Source: Pseudolysobacter sp. (GTDB taxonomy: Bacteria > Pseudomonadota > Gammaproteobacteria > Xanthomonadales > Rhodanobacteraceae). From it: DNA of 10,371 bases. Location: the NCBI GenBank assembly GCA_025351985.1, contig JANXUW010000722.1:1-10371 (forward strand), in the 5' to 3' direction. A program made the translations under genes and the position numbers. Below are positions 7,160-10,371 of the stretch, piece by piece; position 1 is the stretch's first letter; every line of letters starts with the position of its first letter. Below the pieces are notes generated by a model. That model searched no databases. It was given only the letters and a program-made list of their open reading frames with translations, and was not told the origin of the DNA.

Positions 7160-7752
7160 CGACGCCGGATCCCACCGCCGCAAAATCCCTCGCGAGCGCG
7201 TTGCGTGGACTCGCGCAGGTGCAGCCGGAAACCAGTCTCTGGCCGACACTCGAAGCAAGCCTGTTGCAGCGACAAAAGCCGGCGCGCAAACGCGGGTCGT
7301 ATGTGCTGCCAGCGGCGCTCGCGGCCAGCATCGCGCTGTTGGCATTATCGTTTTTCTGGCGTGCGGCCAACGCACCGCAAGGCGCGAACGCGACACACAA
7401 CGATGTCGCCTTCAACCCGGCGCCAGCGGATCCGAAAGCGGCCGATGCCATGACGCAAATCGATGCGCTGCGACAGCAATCGCAAGTACTGGAAGGCTGG
7501 CTGAGCGCTGCGCGCAACAGCAACTCGAGTGCGCGGGATCTGCTTGCGAGCAGCGAGATCGAGGACATGATCGGCTTGGTCGATGTGCAGCTGACCGCGA
7601 GTGGCGCACAGGCCGATACGCTGCCGCTGTGGCGACAACGCATAACCTTGCTGCAAGACCTCGCCGCCCTGCGTTACACCGGCGCGAGCCTGGCGGCGAA
7701 TGGCGTCTCCGGCGAAACGATTCCCACCTCGCCGACGACTTGGATCAACTGA
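7129..7752 (+). CDS. Single-pass membrane protein, probable anti-sigma factor
   Basis: A 207-aa protein with a cytoplasmic N-terminus of about 56 residues, one transmembrane helix (about 58-77, YVLPAALAASIALLALSFFW) preceded by the positive stretch QKPARKRG, and a periplasmic domain of about 130 residues containing a predicted helical segment (AMTQIDALRQQSQVLEGWLSAA). The topology, the overlap with the sigma gene and its N-terminal ETSLWPTLEASL (a WP motif I associate with anti-sigma-like proteins) make an anti-sigma role likely. There is no HxxxCxxC zinc motif, so it is not a classical ZAS-type anti-sigma factor. ACGGAG eight nt upstream of ATG 7129 supports the start inside the end of the sigma gene. 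Its stop TGA overlaps the GAGGAA ribosome binding site of the following PDZ gene. The assignment is by context; the periplasmic domain is not one I recognise. Confidence 0.65.
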   Translation: MSDLPHEHGMTTPDPTAAKSLASALRGLAQVQPETSLWPTLEASLLQRQKPARKRGSYVLPAALAASIALLALSFFWRAANAPQGANATHNDVAFNPAPADPKAADAMTQIDALRQQSQVLEGWLSAARNSNSSARDLLASSEIEDMIGLVDVQLTASGAQADTLPLWRQRITLLQDLAALRYTGASLAANGVSGETIPTSPTTWIN

Positions 7753-7762
7753 GGAAATCATC

Positions 7763-9004
7763 ATGAAAATTAAACTTTTATCTTTTTATATAATTACACT
7801 TTGTACCAGTGCGCTTGCTGCGCCAGGCATTGCGATGGCGCAGGCGACTAGCGCGCGCATTGCAGCCGCCGCGACACCGGCAACCGCTGCCGTACCCGCG
7901 ACTGCGGCAACACCAGCGAAAAAAATCTCTGACACCGATGCCACCGCGACCGATCGCGCACAGGCTCAACATGAGCTGGAACAGGTGCGCGAGCAGATGC
8001 GCGATCTGTCGCGACGCATGGCGGAACTGTCGCTCAAAACCGGCGATGTCGGGCCGCGCGCCTACGCGTATCGTTATATCGGCGACCCGGATCGCGCGGT
8101 GATCGGCGTAGTGATCGATGCCGACAAACAAGGCGCGCGCATCAGCGCAGTCACACCCGGTGGCCCGGCCGAACATGCCGGAATCAAGGCGGGCGATGTG
8201 ATCACCGCGATCGACGGCAAGCCGCTTTCCAGCGATGGCGATCGCAGCGAAAAAAATCTCGAGCGCACGCGCGCCGCGCTGGCCAATCTGAAAGTCGGTA
8301 CAAGCAGCAAACTGAGCCTGCTGCGCGACGGTAAAAAATCGGAGGTCACGGTCGTTGCCGAACGACGCGAAGCAAAAGACTGGGCGCGCGTGATGGCGGA
8401 TGCCGCGTTGCGCGGCGAAACGCCCGTGTTGCCGAAGGATTTCGATATGAATATTCAGGTGGATATCGATCACGCAATGGCCGAATCGCAACGCTCGATC
8501 GCCGGGGGAAATCGCGCTGGCGCAGACTACGCCCGACGTAGCACCGAATACACGCGCCGCAGTGCCGATGCCGCGCGCTCCACGGCAATGCATTTTTCCT
8601 CACCGCTGTGGGGTTTGAATCTTGCGAGCCTCAGCCCGGATCTCGGCAGTTATTTTGGCAGCGACAAGGGTGTGCTGATCGTATCCGCCGACAAAAAACT
8701 CGAACCGCTGAAGGCCGGCGACGTGCTGCTCGCGCTCGGCGGAAAATCGGTCGAACGCCCCGAAGACGTGATGCGTCTGCTGCGCGACCAGCCCCGTGAC
8801 AAGCAGATCGAGGTGCGAGTTTTGCGCCAGCACAAGCCGCAAACCCTGAGTATGCAGACGCCCGAATTCGGCGGCATGTTCAATCCCGAATACACGCCGC
8901 CAACGCCACCGACTCCGCCAACGCCTCCGACACCTCCGACACCTCCGACACCTCCAACTCCACCAACCCCGCCGACACCTCCAGTGGGCTTAATTCTGGC
9001 TTGA
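7763..9004 (+). CDS. Exported two-PDZ protein with Thr-Pro-Pro repeat tail
   Basis: A 413-aa periplasmic or envelope protein. It has a signal peptide (about 1-26, ending ALAAPGIAMA-QA), an Ala/Thr/Pro-rich linker (28-55), a coiled coil (about 62-93, HELEQVREQMRDLSRRMAEL), PDZ domain 1 (about 110-200, with SAVTPGGPAEHAGIKAGDVI), a basic and polar connector with repeated RRS, and PDZ domain 2 (about 285-365, with KGVLIVSADKKLEPLKAGDV). Then come ten Thr-Pro-Pro units (378-407) and the ending VGLILA. No His-Asp-Ser protease domain is seen, unlike DegP/DegS or RseP-type PDZ proteins. GAGGAA is six nt before the ATG, ten nt after the preceding stop. As third gene of the sigma/anti-sigma unit it may sense envelope state or bring a protease to the anti-sigma factor; that is inference. 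The first 15 codons are strikingly AT-rich compared with the rest. Confidence 0.88.
   Translation: MKIKLLSFYIITLCTSALAAPGIAMAQATSARIAAAATPATAAVPATAATPAKKISDTDATATDRAQAQHELEQVREQMRDLSRRMAELSLKTGDVGPRAYAYRYIGDPDRAVIGVVIDADKQGARISAVTPGGPAEHAGIKAGDVITAIDGKPLSSDGDRSEKNLERTRAALANLKVGTSSKLSLLRDGKKSEVTVVAERREAKDWARVMADAALRGETPVLPKDFDMNIQVDIDHAMAESQRSIAGGNRAGADYARRSTEYTRRSADAARSTAMHFSSPLWGLNLASLSPDLGSYFGSDKGVLIVSADKKLEPLKAGDVLLALGGKSVERPEDVMRLLRDQPRDKQIEVRVLRQHKPQTLSMQTPEFGGMFNPEYTPPTPPTPPTPPTPPTPPTPPTPPTPPTPPVGLILA
8894..8983 (+). repeat. Ten tandem Thr-Pro-Pro codon units
   Basis: Ninety bases encode ten exact TPP tripeptides. Codons vary (ACG, ACT, ACA, ACC for Thr; CCG, CCA, CCT for Pro), with ACA-CCT-CC repeated in the middle units, so the array is conserved at protein level yet partly a recent DNA duplication. 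On the other strand it reads as Gly-Gly-Val repeats, an artefact. Confidence 0.95.
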
Positions 9005-9009
9005 GAAAA

Positions 9010-9055
9010 GCGCCAGCAGTCATCGGCTGAATTGCTGGCGCGGCGCCACATTTTT
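9010..9055 (+). terminator. Probable terminator of the sigma/PDZ operon
   Basis: GCGCCAGCA (9010-9018) pairs perfectly with TGCTGGCGC (9033-9041) around a 14-nt loop. An alternative short hairpin TGGCG-CGG-CGCCA (9036-9048) uses the same 3' arm and lies only two nt before five T (9051-9055). The first stem is stronger but ten bases from the T-run. Confidence 0.6.
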
Positions 9056-9081
9056 AGCCGATCCGCGGGATGTGTTAAACT
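9053..9081 (+). promoter_or_regulatory. Promoter of the manganese-exporter transcript
   Basis: TGT-TAAACT (9073-9081) is an extended -10 element. A weak -35-like TTTAGC (9053-9058) lies 17 bp upstream of the -10 hexamer. Transcription would begin near 9087-9089, immediately before the riboswitch aptamer, which agrees with the aptamer boundary. Confidence 0.55.
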
Positions 9082-9089
9082 GCGCAAAC

Positions 9090-9242
9090 TCCATTGGGGA
9101 GTAGCCCCGCGCGCGCTGAATATCGCAGGCGCAGCCCGCATCAACATACTTGGCGAACACGCCATGGTGCCGGCGACAGCACGCTGTCGGGCAAGACCTT
9201 TGGTTCACGTGCGACGTACCCGGGCCGGGGCGGTAGCATGGG
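9090..9242 (+). ncRNA. yybP-ykoY manganese riboswitch
   Basis: The leader carries the hallmark sequences of the yybP-ykoY class: GGGGAGTAGC (9096-9105), TCAACATACT (9141-9150) and GCAAGACCTTTGG (9191-9203). A closing helix pairs TCCAT (9090-9094) with ATGGG (9238-9242), a second helix pairs GCCCCG (9104-9109) with CGGGGC (9226-9231), and a variable hairpin CGACAG-CACG-CTGTCG lies at 9174-9189. This class binds Mn2+ and commonly turns on manganese exporters, which fits the UPF0016 gene that follows. There is no terminator before the gene; CCGCC at 9268-9272 next to the ribosome binding site can pair with GGCGG at 9229-9233, suggesting translational control, though this is only inferred. Confidence 0.92.
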
Positions 9243-9281
9243 AATCATTGCGTCCATCTGCCCCAGCCCGCCGGAGTTTTC

Positions 9282-9842
9282 ATGCAAGCCCTCGTTGTAT
9301 CCGCACTCGCCGTCGCGCTCGCCGAAATGGGCGACAAGACACAATTGCTGTCGTTGATCCTTGCTGCAAAATATCGTCGGCCATGGGCGATCATCGCCGG
9401 CATCCTCGTTGCCACCTTGTGCAATCACGCGCTGGCCGGCGCGCTCGGCACGCTGGTCGCGCAATGGCTCACGCCGCAAGTGGTGCGCTGGATTACCGCG
9501 ATCTCGTTTCTGTCGGTCGCCGCGTGGACGCTGGTGCCGGACAAGATCGATGAGAAAGACGCCGCGCGCGGCACCGGCCACAGTGTTTTCATCGCCACTG
9601 CGATCAGTTTTTTCATCGCCGAAATGGGCGACAAGACACAGATCGCAACGATCGTGCTCGCCGCCGAATATCACCCGCTGTGGCAGGTCGTAGCCGGCTC
9701 CACGCTCGGCATGCTCGCGGCCAACGTGCCGGTGGTTTTGCTCGGTGCGCGGTTCGCGGAAAAAATTCCCTTGCGTGCGGCACGCATCGTCACTGCATTG
9801 CTTTACGCCGGCCTGAGTTTGTGGATTGCCTTCAGCGGCTGA
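9282..9842 (+). CDS. UPF0016/GDT1 (TMEM165) family manganese exporter
   Basis: A 186-aa inner-membrane protein of about six transmembrane helices, built from two related halves. Each half carries the family signature E-x-G-D-K-T/S: EMGDKT at 15-20 and EMGDKT at 114-119, both intact and both in predicted membrane helices, where the acidic residues form the cation site. A polar loop around 86-99 (PDKIDEKDAARGTG) joins the halves. Bacterial members such as MneA of Vibrio export Mn2+; eukaryotic relatives GDT1 and TMEM165 move Mn2+ and Ca2+ into the Golgi. GGAG at 9273-9276 precedes the ATG by about five nt. The upstream yybP-ykoY riboswitch gives independent support for manganese as the substrate and for induction by excess metal. 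The gene appears to be transcribed alone. Confidence 0.94.
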   Translation: MQALVVSALAVALAEMGDKTQLLSLILAAKYRRPWAIIAGILVATLCNHALAGALGTLVAQWLTPQVVRWITAISFLSVAAWTLVPDKIDEKDAARGTGHSVFIATAISFFIAEMGDKTQIATIVLAAEYHPLWQVVAGSTLGMLAANVPVVLLGARFAEKIPLRAARIVTALLYAGLSLWIAFSG

Positions 9843-9909
9843 TCGAAACCCAACCGGTCGGCACTGGACAACCACGAATTCGTGATCGCCCGCGATGCGG
9901 CTGTGCGCC

Positions 9910-9939
9910 TTGCGTGGGCGCGCCGGCATCGACTACGCT
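9910..9939 (+). promoter_or_regulatory. Possible promoter for the nucleoside symporter gene
   Basis: TTGCGT (9910-9915) and TACGCT (9934-9939) are separated by 18 bp, resembling sigma-70 promoters of GC-rich gammaproteobacteria. This would give a leader of about 170 nt. The match is modest. Confidence 0.3.
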
Positions 9940-9972
9940 GCGGTGATAACACCAGTCTTCCGATCGTCGCGG

Positions 9973-10006
9973 ATCGGGCCATCGTCCATTTATCGGCCGG
10001 CCCGAT
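9973..10006 (+). terminator. Hairpin in the leader, weak terminator candidate
   Basis: ATCGGGCC (9973-9980) pairs perfectly with GGCCCGAT (9999-10006) around an 18-nt loop. The four T at 10013-10016 make a poor T-run. It may end the exporter transcript or act as a leader structure for the downstream gene. Confidence 0.35.
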
Positions 10007-10117
10007 GCGGAGTTTTCGGTTTCATCGCAAGCAATACGGCATCGCCGTGCGGGGAGTTAATCGCGTGCAGGATATTCTCGGAAACATGCCGATCAAGACA
10101 TTACGCGGAGCTGCCGC

Positions 10118-10371
10118 ATGAGCATCAAGCTGCGTCTGATCCTGATGAACTTCCTGCAGTTTTTCGTCTGGGGATCGTGGCTGCTGACGATCGGCGCGTA
10201 CTGGTTCCAGAACCGGCACTGGTCGGGCACGTCGTTCGGCGCGATCTTCTCGACGATGGGCATCGCATCGCTGTTCATGCCATCGATCACCGGCATCATC
10301 GCCGACAAGTGGATCAGCGCCGAAAAACTCTATGGCTTGTTGCACATCGGCGGCGCGATCGTGCTGTTCAC
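10118..10371 (+). CDS. MFS nucleoside permease, NupG/XapB-like (5' part)
   Basis: The first 84 codons of a gene that runs off the right edge. The N-terminus MSIKLRLILMNFLQFFVWG, followed by SWLLTIGAYWF, is typical of the nucleoside:H+ symporter family (NupG, XapB). Transmembrane helix 1 (about 6-27) is followed by a short loop (QNRHWSGTSF), helix 2 (about 38-60, GAIFSTMGIASLFMPSITGIIA) with the cytoplasmic DKW of the MFS loop after it, and the start of helix 3 (LYGLLHIGGAIVLF). GGAG at 10107-10110, seven nt before the ATG, supports the start. The full-length protein would be around 400 residues. It would import nucleosides by proton symport, perhaps as part of a salvage cluster to the right; the partners are not visible here. 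Confidence 0.82.
   Translation, partial: MSIKLRLILMNFLQFFVWGSWLLTIGAYWFQNRHWSGTSFGAIFSTMGIASLFMPSITGIIADKWISAEKLYGLLHIGGAIVLF

Larger units (their letters stand above)
9843..10117 (+). other. Leader/intergenic region between the Mn exporter and the nucleoside symporter
   Basis: This 275-bp stretch has no convincing gene. It holds a palindrome CACGAATTCGTG (9873-9884), a candidate promoter TTGCGT-N18-TACGCT (9910-9939), a hairpin ATCGGGCC/GGCCCGAT (9973-9980 with 9999-10006), a small hairpin ACGGC-ATC-GCCGT (10036-10048), and a 38-codon frame from ATG 10005 whose TGA overlaps the ATG of the next gene. Confidence 0.6.

Noticed and set aside
7789..7794. Perfect TATAAT within the signal-peptide codons of the PDZ gene
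   Set aside because: There is no -35-like hexamer at 16-18 bp and no extended -10, and the local AT-rich codons make such a match likely by chance.
8650..9165. Minus-strand frame with Gly-Gly-Val repeats
   Set aside because: The repeats are the reverse complement of the Thr-Pro-Pro array in the exported PDZ protein, and the frame crosses the terminator and the riboswitch.
9873..9884. Perfect palindrome CACGAATTCGTG
   Set aside because: It is only 12 bp, occurs once, and no regulator or partner site is visible; it could be an operator but chance is equally good.
9882..10121. 79-codon plus-strand frame after the manganese exporter
   Set aside because: The upstream part has no start signal and no recognisable features, and it covers the candidate promoter and hairpin; only the last 38 codons are kept as a weak hypothesis.

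Overview
The window reads as chromosomal DNA of a GC-rich gammaproteobacterium. Gene content (a split MacB-type ABC exporter next to an NtrC-type regulator, a sigma/membrane protein/PDZ protein trio, and a NupG-like symporter) and codon use suggest the Xanthomonadales, perhaps Rhodanobacteraceae. That placement is my inference from family knowledge, not a database result.

Positions 1-6301 (minus strand) hold an export operon and its regulator, in transcription order: a membrane-fusion (HlyD/MacA-type) protein, an ABC ATPase of the MacB/LolD type, two separate MacB/FtsX-like permeases, then an NtrC-family response regulator. The first bases of a further gene, probably the partner sensor kinase, lie at the left edge. 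A near-perfect sigma-54 promoter (6348-6364) sits 35 nt before the adaptor gene's leader ends. About 95-145 bp upstream of its predicted start site lie a 20-bp dyad and repeated CGGAC half-sites, the usual place for enhancer binding. The simplest reading is that the terminal gene encodes the activator of this promoter. Two back-to-back intrinsic terminators (1493-1561) separate the exporter genes from the regulator gene.

Positions 6575-9004 (plus strand, divergent) hold a tight three-gene unit: an ECF-like sigma-70 family factor, a single-pass membrane protein overlapping it by 31 bp (probable anti-sigma factor), and an exported protein with a coiled coil, two PDZ domains, ten Thr-Pro-Pro repeats and a hydrophobic C-terminus, but no visible protease domain. 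A hairpin with a T-run follows.

Positions 9053-9842 hold an extended -10 promoter, a clear yybP-ykoY manganese riboswitch (about 9090-9242) and a UPF0016/GDT1-family manganese exporter with two EMGDKT motifs.

Positions 9843-10371 hold a 275-bp leader region with hairpins and a possible 38-codon upstream frame, then the first 84 codons of an MFS nucleoside symporter that runs off the right edge.

No tRNA, rRNA, CRISPR array or insertion sequence was seen. The points most worth following are the self-contained sigma-54 circuit around the exporter and the uncharacterised sigma/anti-sigma/PDZ unit that shares its upstream region.
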